Origin: Coenobita brevimanus
Lineage: Eukaryota; Arthropoda; Malacostraca; Decapoda; Coenobitidae
Assembly (NCBI GenBank): GCA_032717465.1
Contig: CM064690.1
Coordinates: 12,957,569 to 13,021,568, forward strand
Reading direction: 5' to 3'
DNA: 64,000 nucleotides
The position numbers and the translations under genes were made by a program. Under the pieces are notes generated by a model that saw only the letters and a list, made by a program, of their open reading frames with translations, was not told where the DNA came from and searched no databases. Positions 23,549-34,386 of the stretch are shown one piece after another. Numbering within the stretch: the stretch's first letter is position 1; every line of letters starts with the position of its first letter.

Positions 23549-23700
23549 GGGCAACCAAACTACAGATTCAAATCGCACCAAAACTGGCACAAGAATCGCA
23601 AAAAATTAGCTGTGAATAAACTTGGTTCCATCACGACTGAAAAACTTTTGTTGTATTTAATGAACAATCAAATTTTGACCAAAAAACGTCGCTCCCGGAG
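23546..23700 (+). mobile_element. SINE-like unit 1 (5'-truncated)
   Basis: It begins with gattcaaatcgc, a decayed B-box-like block, followed by caccaaaactggcacaagaa tcgcaaaaaatt and later aaattttgaccaaaaaacg. The same body recurs in unit 2, about 250 bp to the right, with many substitutions, so the two are tandem copies of one repeat. Confidence 0.55.
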
Positions 23701-23955
23701 CCTGGTCGGTTGCCATGGCCGAGTGGTTAATATCTCGGACTTGGGTGAGGACAACTTGGGTTCCATTCCCGATGCGAGGTGAGGGCGCCTTTCTTCGGTA
23801 CGGAGGCGTCCTGGTGCACCAAAATTGGCATGAATATCGCAGAGAATTCGCTGATGTCGAAAAACTTGGTCCTATCTCGACTGATGATCTTTTATTACAG
23901 TTAAGAGTGATCAAAGTTTGGCTCGGAAAACGGTTCATTCGGTACCAGGACTTTT
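23701..23955 (+). mobile_element. tRNA-Ser/Leu-like SINE unit 2
   Basis: The head carries ATGGCCGAGTGGTTAA (23715-23730), an almost perfect polymerase III A box of tRNA-Ser/Leu type. About 40 bp on comes gggttccattcccga, a B-box-like block. The non-tRNA body (caccaaaattggcatgaata, then gatcaaagtttggctcgg) matches unit 1. There is no acceptor-stem pairing that I can see, so I call it a tRNA-derived SINE and not a tRNA gene. Confidence 0.6.
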
Positions 23956-24188
23956 AGAAATCGAGTCTACTCGAGCCATGTGCCACGACCCTATACTTTT
24001 TAGACGATCAGAGCCGCCGAATTGAGCGTTTTTACTGTGCGTTTCCCGCGCTGTTGCCTTGGTGGTTGTTAATATGCCATGGTGAAAAGCACTGACGAGA
24101 GGCGCACATTTTTGTAAAAAGGTGAGATGAATTTTCTGTCATCATTTCAGGATTTAAAAAATTACCAATCGAGCAGTTATAGACTGGA

Positions 24189-24295
24189 AGTGACAACGTT
24201 AGACTAGAACAGCACATAAACGGACCATCATGGGCCCTTCGCTGTCACCTTGACGGCCGATAGTGACAACGTTAGACTAGAACAGCACATAAACG
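24189..24295. repeat. 34-bp direct repeat, 73-bp spacing
   Basis: agtgacaacgttagactaga plus acagcacataaacg occurs at 24189-24222 and 24262-24295 without mismatch. It is followed by a GC-rich stretch (24310-24430) unlike its AT-rich surroundings. Confidence 0.85.
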
Positions 24296-24522
24296 TGACT
24301 CAGATTACCTAAAATGATCGCAACGCGCCCGCGAAGCGCGAGGAAACGAGTGAGAAGCACGACAAAGCCAGCACGCAGTGTGAGATCCCTCCACAGGAGC
24401 AAGTGTGAAGTGCGAGAGGGCCCGAAGGGCCCACGAGCACTTGTATTAATCTATGCAAATAACTAGTATATATTTTACTCATGCAATCTTAGCATCAAAA
24501 GTGGTTATGGTAACCCTTATTT

Positions 24523-24768
24523 CCTCCGCCAAGGAGGTTATGTTTTTGCAGGTGTTGGTTTGTTTGCCTGTTTGTCTGTTAGCACGAATATTCAAAACGT
24601 TATGAACGGATTTTACTGAAATTCTGGAGAGGGGTAGGGTATGGCACGAGGAACAATCCATTAGATTTTGGTGGTGATCCTGATCATCATCCGAATCCAG
24701 GAATTCCTTAAAGGAACCTTTATCATTGCCGGATAGTGCCAATTTCAGCGTTGGCGGAGGTTTGCAAT
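24523..24768 (+). mobile_element. MITE with CCTCCGCCAA terminal inverted repeats
   Basis: The left end is cctccgccaaggaggttatg and the right end gcgttggcggagg, so CCTCCGCCAA is inverted at the two ends. Inside are gtttgtctgttagcacgaat and gaacggattttactgaaatt. The size is about 245 bp and there is no coding capacity. To my knowledge, similar short repeats with a TTAGCA box are widespread in aquatic animal genomes. The family name was not checked. Confidence 0.6.
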
Positions 24769-25946
24769 TTCGAATTACGTTTGTATAAAAAAAAATACTA
24801 AAAATACATTGTTCCTAATAAATGCATTCGGACAACCAATCAGCTGCCATCATTCAAAAGCTTAAGGCTCTTCTCTCATCAGATGAAATCGAATAGGCTT
24901 TAACCTGCAAAGCTCAGGGTAATTTTCTTCTCTGCAGGTCGGGAGACAGACCCGAAATTTATGTCTATATTTTGTGTGAAATGCTTGTGTGTAGCAGAAT
25001 ATCTGTCCTCATTACTTTTCCTCTCTGTAACCAGAGACAGGCGGACAACAGGCTTGAGGACTGTATTCCACACAGTATAAGTGGTGTCGCAGCATCTCTT
25101 TCTCAGCGATTCGTCAGTAGGATACTGAGGTGTAATATGTACACTGAATAGTCAATGAAGATGTGTTACAACACCTCCCAAATTCACTTAGAATACAACC
25201 CTCATTATTTCCAGGAAACTTTAACTCCTTAAACCCGATGAAGTAATGTGTGCTTTATTCTTGCTACCACCAGACGATTTAACTCAGTTTAGGAGAAATT
25301 TGAAGTGAATATGTTAGGTGGAGCCTTAAGCAATCCTTTCACCCCAACCTGAATAAAACTGTAAGTAGCAAAGGTAAAATTTGGAAAGGCGTTGTCGTAT
25401 TGAATGAGTCAGTTATAGTTATCTTTATTTTTTTTCTAGTCTCTGGATCCCGGCCACACCATTCATGAGGGTGGAAACAGGGTGGGTGTAATGGACACAC
25501 TAAACCACTGAGAAAGAGAGGGTGGTCATGTGAATAGATAAATGGTCTACTATCTGAAGGGACGCCATCTCGATCGCAGTCAGAGGCACAAAACATTATT
25601 ATAACTCATATCGCGCTTAACCAAACTTCATTCATCTTCAATTATACACACCTGCATTTCATACAAACACCACCCTTTATATGAAGTCCTGAATGACACA
25701 GCAATGGCATTTACTGATTATGGACCGTGGATATGAAAGTCGTACATGCGATTCCTGAGCGGTAGGGAATGGATGTCAAAGTCTATAGCACAGTCCCCCT
25801 CCTCCAGCCGGAAAAAAAATAAAATAAAAAAAAAATAAAGCGTGAGCTGCTGATATAGCGAGGTGCCAAATATAGGAGCTGCGTGTATGAGTCCAGATAT
25901 CGCTCCACCTTTACCCTTTTTCTCCACCTTATCTATCCCCTCGGCT

Positions 25947-25948
<2 letters not shown>
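24769..25948. other. Unassigned sequence
   Basis: No gene or repeat family recognised. Frames are short and composition-driven. Confidence 0.3.
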
Positions 25949-26007
<59 letters not shown>

Positions 26008-26027
26008 TTCGTTTTTTTTTTTTTTTT
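25949..26027. repeat. (CT)n microsatellite followed by poly-T
   Basis: CT array (25949-26004), then cagcttcg and a run of about 17 T. Confidence 0.95.
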
Positions 26028-26054
26028 CCTTAGTTCTGCCTGTGTCCTTACCAA

Positions 26055-26235
26055 TTTCGTGGCAGACGTGGTATAATCGCCAGTACACTCTGCCGCAACC
26101 GATAGGTCCCGGGTTCGTTTACTGGACTGGCTCCGAGACCTTTGGCGAGGAACCTCTTTACCAAAGCCTTGATAGTAAATTCGACTGTTGCTTTCGTAGT
26201 CTGGGTGGGTGTCCGAGTGTACTTTTAGTGTCGTG
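26055..26235 (+). mobile_element. tRNA-derived SINE-like repeat
   Basis: tcgtggcagacgtggtataa resembles an A box, and ggtcccgggttcgtttactgg about 50 bp downstream is a strong B-box match. A non-tRNA body with gatagtaaattcgactg and gtctgggtgggtgt follows. The layout matches tRNA-derived SINEs. The acceptor stem is not conserved, so a functional tRNA is unlikely. Confidence 0.55.
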
Positions 26236-26456
26236 TATTTAACTTTAGCACTCCGATGTTCTAAGCAAAGTATTTTACAGTATCTTTCTCCTGATGACAT
26301 TTACAGCATCGGTTTGCCTATTGCCTATCTGTCTTTCTATTTGTCTACCTATTACCCATATTCTCTTGAATCTGTTAATAAGGCGCACGCTTTGACTATC
26401 ATGTAGCGAGGCAAGTTGACCATTGGGGTTGTAAGATAGATTTATCTGTGCGAATT

Positions 26457-26458
<2 letters not shown>

Positions 26459-26546
<88 letters not shown>

Positions 26547-26548
26547 CC

Positions 26549-26621
<73 letters not shown>
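26459..26621. repeat. Compound (CT)n-(AC)n-(TA)n microsatellite
   Basis: CT (26459-26511), AC (26515-26540), tatataccgg, then TA to 26621. Three dinucleotide classes are joined end to end. Confidence 0.95.
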
Positions 26622-26625
<4 letters not shown>

Positions 26626-27051
26626 CTGAGTCAACAGAATGTTTCCATAAGGCTTCTGTTGATTCCACGATGACCTCATGACCTTGGCGGTATCAAGGCA
26701 TCGTGTGGTTAGGTCAGAGGTGGCAAAAGGCGAGAGGGTGGGCAGTGTGTGCGGGACGGGGCTCCACTCTCTGCCCTCACGACTCTGTGGTTTGGTCGGC
26801 TTGGTGTTATTCTCATGTTTTGACAACGTTGTTGACGTGGACGCTCACAAGCCACGGCCAGACCAGAACAACGACATACCAAATGTATACCACGTCAGTG
26901 TCTACTACTACTTTCATCTCTCACCATTTATGCCTTGTATCTTTTTTTTTTTTTAGTGCGAAGAAGAAGGAACCAAAGGCCACGAGCCTACAATTATTGT
27001 TCCGTCCAAGAGAAAAACAAAATACAAGTGGGAGCCAAATTCAAGATCCGA

Positions 27052-27663
27052 TCATTTCGAGTTGCCTGGACATACTGCGTCTGAAAGATTGGAGGTCATA
27101 GGAAGTAGGAAATACAGACGGAGACCGTTCCACAGTTGACCTGTTGCATAAATGAAGAACTGGGAGTAACGGTTAACTCTTGCATTAGAGAGTTGGACAG
27201 AAAAGGGATGAGAGTTTCCTGCTAGACGGGTGCTACGCGCCCGTCGTAGAGGTGGAGGAATGCATTCAGACAGTTCAGAGGAGCAGTGACCATTGAAGTA
27301 GCGATAGAAAAGAGATAAAGATGCAACAATGCGACAAAGAGACAGAGGGTGAAGGGAGTCAGTAAGAGGAGGAGAGTTAATGAGATGAAAAGCCTTTGAC
27401 TCCACTCTATTGAGAAGAGCTGTATGTGGGGAGCATCCCCACACATGAGAGTTGTACTCCACACAGAGGCGGATAAAACCCCTGTATAGAATCAACAATT
27501 GTGCTGGGGTAAAGAATGTACTGAATCGGCTTAGCACACCTAATCTCTTGGAAGCAGATTTTACATGAGATGTAATATGATCTTTCCAAGATAAGTCCTG
27601 AGTAATTGAAACCCCAAGCATGTTCAAGGATGATGCAGGATTAAGCTGAATATTATTAAACAT
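27052..27663 (-). pseudogene. A2 LINE RT thumb and C-terminal region
   Basis: This 203-codon frame starts at FNNIQLNPASSLNMLGVSIT, continues with DLSWKDHITSHVKSASKRLG, CVEYNSHVWGCSPHTALLNR and ASLSLFYRYFNGHCSSELSE, and ends shortly before the 3' UTR. This C-terminal helical region is shared by A1 and A2 and follows the RT palm in this LINE group. The frame is separated from the catalytic palm by a frameshift near 27665. Confidence 0.75.
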
Positions 27664-28302
27664 TAGTGGGTATACCTGTGGAAGATTCTGTCAGGTTGAA
27701 AGGTGTAAAAACTGAGTCTAAGATGCATTAAAAACAACAAGATTATATTTACCCCAGTCAGAGATACGAGCCAAGTCAGACATTTGGTGTGCCATAACCT
27801 CATCCCTTGTTTGTTGAAGTAGCTGCTGAGATGGACGTTGCAGGAACCGAATGAAAAGGTGACGGGTGGAGTCATCAGGGTATGAGTGGATAGAATTATA
27901 TATACAGTTTAGAAGGTCATTGATGAATAAAACGAAGAGAGTCGGTGATAGGACAGAGCCCTGAGGAACACCACTGTTGATAGATCTAGGGAAGAACGAA
28001 GAAGAACGATGGCAGTCTACAACAGCGGCTATAGAACGACCAGAAAGGAAGCTAGAGATGAAGGCACAGATAGAAGGATAGAAACCGTAAGAGGGCAGTT
28101 TGGAAATTAAAAATTTATGCCAGACTCGATCGAAAGCCTTTGAGATGTCAAGTGCAATGGCAAAGCTTTCGCCGAAGTCCCGAAAGGAGGATGACCAGGA
28201 GTCTGAAAGGTAGGTGAGAAAATCGCCAGTGGAACGTCCCTGACGGAACCCATACTGACGATCAGAAAGAAGGTTGTGATAGGAAAGATGCTTTAAAATT
28301 TT

Positions 28303-29076
28303 TCAATTAAGAATTGACTCGAAGACTTTTGAGATACAGGATGTTAAAGCAATTGAACGATAGTTAGAGGGTTTGGAATGGTCACCTTTCTTTGGGACTG
28401 GCTGAATGAGAGCAAACTTCCTGCATGAAGGAAAGATACAAGTTAATAGACAAAGGCGAAATAGTTTGCCTAGGCAGGGTGTAAGCACAGAAGCACAGTT
28501 CTTGAGAACAACAGGAGAGACTCCATCAGGCCCATATGCTTTATTAGTATTGAGGCCTGTGATGGCAGAAAATACATCAGCTGAAGAAATTTTAATGTCA
28601 GCCATGAGGAAGTCAGAGAGGGGAAGTGATGGAGGAACAGCAGCAGAATCGTCTAAGGTAGAGTTGGAGGAGAAAGTCTGTGCGAAGAGATCTGCTTTAT
28701 CAGTAGAAGAAATAGCTACAGAGTCATTAGTGTAGAAAAGAGGAGGGAAGGATGATGAGGTAAAGTTGTTAGAAAGGTTTTTGGCAAGGTGCCCGAAGGA
28801 GCGGGAAGAATTCAAGTTGGAGAGTTGAGGGCATTTAGTACGGATGAAATTATTTTTAGCAGAGCGAACAACAGACTTAGCTCGATTCCGGGCAGAAATG
28901 TATAAAAGATGTGATTCAGGGGTGGGTTGGCTCCGGCACCTTTTATAGGCACTCTCCTTGTTGCGGACAGCATTAGAACAAGCGTGATTAAACCAAGGCT
29001 TTCTTGCATTAACTAGAGGATATGAGAAAGGAATGTATGCTTCCATGCCCGAGAGAATAACCTCCGTAATGCCCAA
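28303..29076 (-). pseudogene. A2 LINE EN-RT linker and RT fingers
   Basis: A 257-codon frame opens with PLVNARKPWFNHACSNAVRN (the basic linker after the endonuclease). It continues with KAYGPDGVSPVVLKNCAS, LIQPVPKKGDHSKPSNYRSI and ALTSCISKVFESILN, which are the RT motif 0/1 region, and stops at 28303. GPDGVSP and PxNYRPI-type motifs are diagnostic for LINE RT. The stop after ILN is a point change, because the next codons continue in the same family sense. Confidence 0.8.
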
Positions 29077-29639
29077 GGCACACCCAGTTGGCTCCCGGCC
29101 ATGGAAGCAATAATCATTCCAGGGAAAATCAAAAAAGGACTGCCTGAGGGCCTCCCAATCTGCAGCTCCAAAATGCCACAGACGACGTTTCTTTTAGAGG
29201 GTCCACAAACCTACCCTTCTCCAAACTCCCCTATGACTTTAACCTTTGCCCTGCTCCTTACCTCACTAAGATCATACCACCTTCTATCTTTTACTCTAAT
29301 GTAATGTACAATGAGCGACTCGGTGAGATTGGACCGACTATACCCTCCTTTCTCTGCACTGATGTTTTAATGTGTCTTACATTCTTACTCTGTTGCCCCG
29401 TCCGTGTCTCATAGAATAGTTACTTAGTTATATCTCATCCTATAGCAAACAGCCCTCACATGATAAAAAAAAAAATTTTGCTTTATGCTGATTTGTTCTC
29501 CGCCTAACTTTTCAGGTTATACGAGTTGCTGTTTAGAAATAATGTGATAATAATGATCATTTTGATGGTATACATTTTTAAAATATTCGCATTCTTTGCT
29601 GGGTATATAATTGAGAGTGGTGTCAAGGCACTAAAATAT

Positions 29640-30160
29640 CATAACACACTACATAATAGCTAGTGACACATATGCTATTAATATGTAATATAGAGGTTTG
29701 AAGAAAGTCGTGCCTAAGCTCGAGAGAGCTGGAGGTAGCAGCAGTGAATATTCTAGCTAGGGAATTTCGCACAAAGCACAATATGACGACAAACGGAAAA
29801 CTCCACAGATGTGGAAAATTCCTCACACACACATGCCCTCACACATGACCCATCCAGTCATATACAGGGGAAATTTGAGAGACAGGGCAGAAGGGGTTAG
29901 GACGCGATAGGAGAGAGATGAGGCGCCGTGGAAAAGGCAGGAATAAAGGGCACGGACTTAGCTAGCATAAACCAGTCTCGCCTTAGTAGGCTACTGCTCT
30001 TGTCGAGATAATTTCCTCTTGAGAATAAAACTGCAATTAAACCCCAGGCTCATCTTTATCTTTCTCCTATCATCCACGACAAGACCGACTTGAACATTCT
30101 CCTCTCTTAACATCCTTATAATCTAACATATTTTTGGAAACACTTGGCGACGGCTACGAT
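29640..30160 (+). mobile_element. Possible 5' LTR with primer-binding site
   Basis: Around 30014-30060 there is agaataaaactgcaattaaa, like a polyadenylation signal near an R/U5 boundary. At 30148 the sequence TGGCGACGGCTACGATAG follows aaacact. TGGCGAC is a common start of gypsy primer-binding sites (complementary to tRNA 3' ends ending CCA). I cannot place the left LTR end, and no gag follows, so this is a weak candidate. Confidence 0.25.
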
Positions 30161-30379
30161 AGTGGCATTATTTTGAACCCAATAATTGCTCGGTCAAACT
30201 GGCAGTTGAATAAATAAGCAAACACGAGAATTTGGACCGAGAAAAAATAATTTCTGGGGTCATATCTATATTCTTATTGCGTTACTTGTAATATCCTTTT
30301 GGTCGCACATACAGCAGATGTCACATACCTAAAGAGTTTTCTTAGTAGGTTTCAACTTGAATTTATTTATACATAAAGG

Positions 30380-30837
30380 AAACAGCCAAAAGCCGGGAGG
30401 GTGCAAAAATTATTCGTTATAAATAAAGGTGAATAAAAGCAAGTCAGATCAATATCACCTCACTGGAAAAGCCCTTGACACGTTGAACTTAATCTACTGG
30501 AGATCATAGACAATGGGAAAACCAAATTGAGTAAAACAGTCTTAGAGCCGATCAGTTGTGTACGTGAAGGCCTTGGCATTAGACAACTGGACAGAAAAGG
30601 GGATGAGACATCGTGTGTGGGAGTGTGTTGCATGGCCACCGTAATGGAACTTGGATGCAACTAGAAAGCTGATGATAGCAGTGATTATTGGTAGAACTAT
30701 AATTATAACAGAAAGATTCAAGATTAAGGTGACGAGACAGAGGCTAAAAGGAGATATTAGGGGAAGGACAGCTGACGAGACGATTGCCCTATTTAGAAGT
30801 GCTGTATGCCCTATTTAGAAGTGCTGTATGTACTGGG

Positions 30838-30840
<3 letters not shown>
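30380..30840 (-). mobile_element. Old, diverged A2 LINE 3' fragment, copy A2-4
   Basis: Segments such as cttagagccgatcagttgtg, gacaactggacagaaaaggg and tggccaccgtaatggaactt align with ctagagctgacctgttgcat, gacagctggacagagaaggg and cgccataatgatggagggat of A2-1, with clearly more substitutions. No frame survives. It ends at the CA microsatellite. Confidence 0.65.
30787..30830. repeat. 22-bp unit duplicated in tandem
   Basis: ccctatttagaagtgctgta tg occurs twice without mismatch inside the old A2 fragment. Confidence 0.85.

Positions 30841-30892
<52 letters not shown>
30840..30892. repeat. (CA)n microsatellite
   Basis: CA array of about 26 units at the 5' (right) end of the decayed A2 fragment. 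Confidence 0.95.
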
Positions 30893-30898
<6 letters not shown>

Positions 30899-31199
30899 GT
30901 TTGTCTTACTCTTTAAGACAGACTCATTATTTTACAAAAGATATTTCTTTCTCTAGTCTATAACACATAGCTATCTTGTTGCCTATCTATCCATCTATCT
31001 ATCTAACTATCTATCTGCCTGTCTACCCTCTATCAATCTACATTGCTGTCTCTTCGTCTGTCTCCCTATATACCTAATTATCTCTAGCCCAACATCCCAA
31101 AAGCTCATCTATATAGGAATACTCAAGACAATACGCTCTTAATCCCAAAATGTTATTGTGTCGAACTCTTCACCTTTCAAATCACGTAAGGATGACTAC

Positions 31200-32530
31200 T
31201 TCGTTCGCGCTATTAAAAACATTTTTCCTGCTCTCCGGTTTTCCGTCTCTTCCTCCTCTTTCTTCTCCAACTCCTTCTTTTCTTCCTCGTCCTCTTGCTT
31301 CTCTTCCTCCCCCCTGGCACCTTCCTTTACATCTTAGTTTATTCCTCCCTGGGTCCACAACTGTCTCCTAGTTTGTTTATGTTTGTTGTGAGCAGGGAGT
31401 CAGGTGCTCATTTGGCTGTAGTTTACCTGTCCCTTCATTAATGCACTGCTTTTTCATCACTTCCTTGTTTGTTTCTCTCATCTTCCTTCCCGCAGCCGTT
31501 CTTTCCTTTGTTCCTTCTGATTTCTTTTTTTCCTTCTTTTCCCTTTTTTTCACATGCTATCTGACTAACCGACATCCTCCTTGACATTCATCTTTATCAT
31601 TTTATCTCATTTTACATCTCCTGTTTTCCTCTTGTTTTTCTTTCTTTATTTTCCTTTTTTCTTCTGTTCACTTGCTCTTTTACTAATGAAATTCTCCCTT
31701 TCCTGCCCTTTGTATGCCTCTCTTCCTTTGCTTTTCTTTTTCTTCTTTTCCCTCTTTCCCTCTCTTTTCCCTTCCTCTCTTTTTTTTTTCTTAACATCTC
31801 CTTCTCCTTCCTTGCACTGTCTTTTCTCTTTTTCTTTATTCCCTTTCCTAGCTCCATAATTACTTTTCTCTCTCTTCCATTTGCCATGTTTTCTCTTCTC
31901 TCATTTTTTCATATATTATTTCCTTCTATTTTTCGTTGCTTTCTCCATTGTCTGTTCTTTCCCTGTTTCTTAATCCATAGTCTTTGTCCTATCCTTCTTT
32001 CACCTTTTCTTTTCTCTTCCCTCTTTTGACACTCTCTACCGTTTCCCTTCATTTCCATCTCTATTTCTTGCTTTCCCGTTAAGCTTCTCTCCTTTTACCC
32101 ACTTCTCCATTCATTATCGTCCTTATACTATCTTCCCTTTTTCCTGCCGTTTTTTATTCCTTTCTCTTTTATTAATTCCTCCCACTTCCTTCCCTTCCTT
32201 CTCTCTTTTTCATGCACTGATTTTCTTTTCCTTTCCGCGTCCCATCCCTTCCTCTCCTTTATGTCTCCCTCTCCTTTATGTACCATTTTTCTTATTTCCT
32301 TTCCTCTCCTCGCCCGTTTCCTTTATGGCCTCTGCTATTTTCCTACCTCTCCGTTTCTCTTCTTTCCATTGTTCATTGACCATCCCTTCTTCCTACATCT
32401 TATGACTCCTTTCTCTCTGTATTTCCTTCTCTCTCCTCTCCTCCCCTCTTCTTTCCTCTCTGTTTCCCTCTCCTCTTCTCCGCATTCCTTCTCTAGCTTT
32501 CTTTCCCTTCCCTTCCCTCCATAACCTCCC
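31200..32530. repeat. 1.3-kb pyrimidine-rich tract
   Basis: The + strand is dominated by T and C in non-periodic runs (ttcctt, ctctcc, tttctt). Purines are sparse and no dinucleotide phase persists. Frames across it are Ser/Phe/Leu or, on the other strand, Lys/Glu/Arg-rich and are not genes. Confidence 0.7.
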
Positions 32531-33259
32531 CTTGTCCTGTGTTCTCCCTTAACTTAGCCGTCACCATGTTTGTTTTACTGGTTTATATACAGTGTACGTG
32601 GCATCAGAATAACGATCCAATATAAACAGTGTGAGTGACGCCTTGATATTTTAATTAGAGGCGACGCCAACAGGGAGAGTGTGTTGGTGTGTGGGAGGCT
32701 GCCAATTGTTCCAGTTAAGGCCTTATTCCAGTGTCCACTAATTATTCACTTAATATCACTTACATATGTAAACTCTTGCTGCTAATGACACACAAGGATG
32801 CTATTCAAGCTAGAAATATTGCTCGAGCGGTTCAAATGCAATGAATGTTAATGGTCAACACAAAATTGACTGGATTCAAAGCCTAAGCCTCGGGGACGGC
32901 TCACCAGTTTTATCCTATTGTTATTATTGTTGTTGTTCTTGTTCTTGCTGTTGGTTTGGCCGCAGACTCCTTTGATATTTGAACTCGGTGGACTGAAAGC
33001 TAAGGATTTCCTTTTCCAACAGCCCACCATTCACTGAAAGGTGTGTGAATAACGGGTTAGCTGGGCCGCCCAGTTTTATCGATGTCACCATATGGAAGTA
33101 CCCCTCTCCAACACCTGTTTCACTTTGGCCACCAAAAATATTACTCGTCACTGGGCAACTTCCTGAGGTCTGAGGTTTAAGAATCTATAGTGATCTACTC
33201 AGAAGAAAAGTTATTTTTATCAATGACAGCAATAACTGAAAAATAGTAGCATGAGAAAA
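32531..33259. other. Unassigned sequence
   Basis: Mixed composition, with a short (GTT)n-like patch near 32923-32952. No gene or element recognised. Confidence 0.3.
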
Positions 33260-33832
33260 TTTATGCATTTATGTTATTAGTGACTGAAGAATAGCCATGA
33301 AAGAGGAAGGTATGAGGGAAGTTAAGATGAAAGAAAGCGAAGGTAAATGTGGGAAGGAGACGGGAAGTAAAGTACGATAGGTATTTGAAGTGCGGGTGAG
33401 TCAGAAAGAGGGAGAGATGGAATGATGAGGAGAGAGAGAGAGAGAAGTAAGAGAATGGTAATAGGGGAGGAAGGGTGAAACTTATCAATGTGAGAGATGA
33501 ATGAAAGTGTGAGATGCTGCTGGGTTAAGGGTGAAGGTGAGAGGTGGGGGGAAGAGATGTGTAGTTGTGTACGTGTGAGAGAAGTAGGGTGATGTAAGTG
33601 AGAGGTGGGAGGAAGGAGGTGTAGGATAGACAAAGAAAAGAGCGTGAAACAGAGAGCTGAGGTTTGTAATAAGTAGGTCAGGAAAAGTATGAGATAAAGG
33701 TGTATGTTCAAGGTGAGGAACAAAAAAAAAAAAAAAGGTAATAAGGAAAAAAAATGAGGAAGAGTAAAGGCATAATGTCAGTGAAAATGAGTCAGGGTCA
33801 AAGGAAGGTGTGTATTTGTAAGGGATGATGGT

Positions 33833-33882
<50 letters not shown>

Positions 33883-33960
33883 AAGACAGACAGACAGAAA
33901 CACGAGTACAAGGAAAATTAAGGGAGTGCAAGAAATCTGTGGCGCATTTTTCTCGCTCTC
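33260..33960. repeat. Purine-rich tract containing (GACA)n
   Basis: The + strand is A/G-rich for about 650 bp, with GA runs (33430-33442, 33834-33848) and a GACA tetranucleotide array at 33849-33899. The minus-strand Ser/Leu/Pro-rich frame is a composition artefact. Confidence 0.7.
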
Positions 33961-34386
33961 TCTCTTGCCCTTTTAAACATGGGTTATATATTAGCAAGCC
34001 TCCATTGATTAGGTGCTCTTCATCTAGTTAATGATTTATTGAATATTATAGTTATGGGAAAGGCTAACTGTGTGTAACATTCACGCAGTATGCAAGGGGA
34101 TATCTGGTCAGGTTGTGTTGATTTAATTGGATCCAATTTCTGAAGATAATTTAACACTTCGCGCCCTGTCATGTCGCTGATTTATAACTTATCATCTTCT
34201 GGTCCTGAGAACACCGACTGTGGGATGGAAATGTTGACGATATTTCTTCTGTGGGAACACTGTGAAAGGAGTCGGTCAGTATTGTTGTTACTGTTTGGTT
34301 ATCATGGACGACAGCACCTTCCAAGTTTATTAGAGAGCCTATGCAATCCTGTACATTTGTCTTACTTCTCACGTAATGAAAAGTAT
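33961..34386. other. Unassigned sequence
   Basis: No coding or repeat family recognised before the A2 fragment begins. Confidence 0.3.

Larger units (their letters stand above)
26942..29200 (-). mobile_element. CR1/Jockey-like LINE, copy A2-3, best-preserved A2 RT
   Basis: The + strand shows poly-T (26942-26954), the insertion's poly-A, followed by the family 3' UTR. The minus strand encodes the region between EN and RT, the whole RT and the C-terminal region. The 5' end is lost near 29200. Between the two main frames (29076-28303 and 27663-27052) the sequence reads on through DRQYGFRQGRST and [20 protein letters not shown] to GVPQGSVLSPTLFVLFINDL with a few stops. The catalytic box reads Y-P-D-D instead of Y-A-D-D (near 27870). 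Confidence 0.9.

Noticed and set aside
23701..23780. Functional tRNA-Ser gene
   Set aside because: A box is excellent, but the anticodon arm and acceptor stem do not pair and the sequence continues into a repeated body; SINE fits better.
26089..26125. Functional tRNA gene from the B box at 26.1 kb
   Set aside because: Only the A/B boxes are conserved; no cloverleaf could be drawn.
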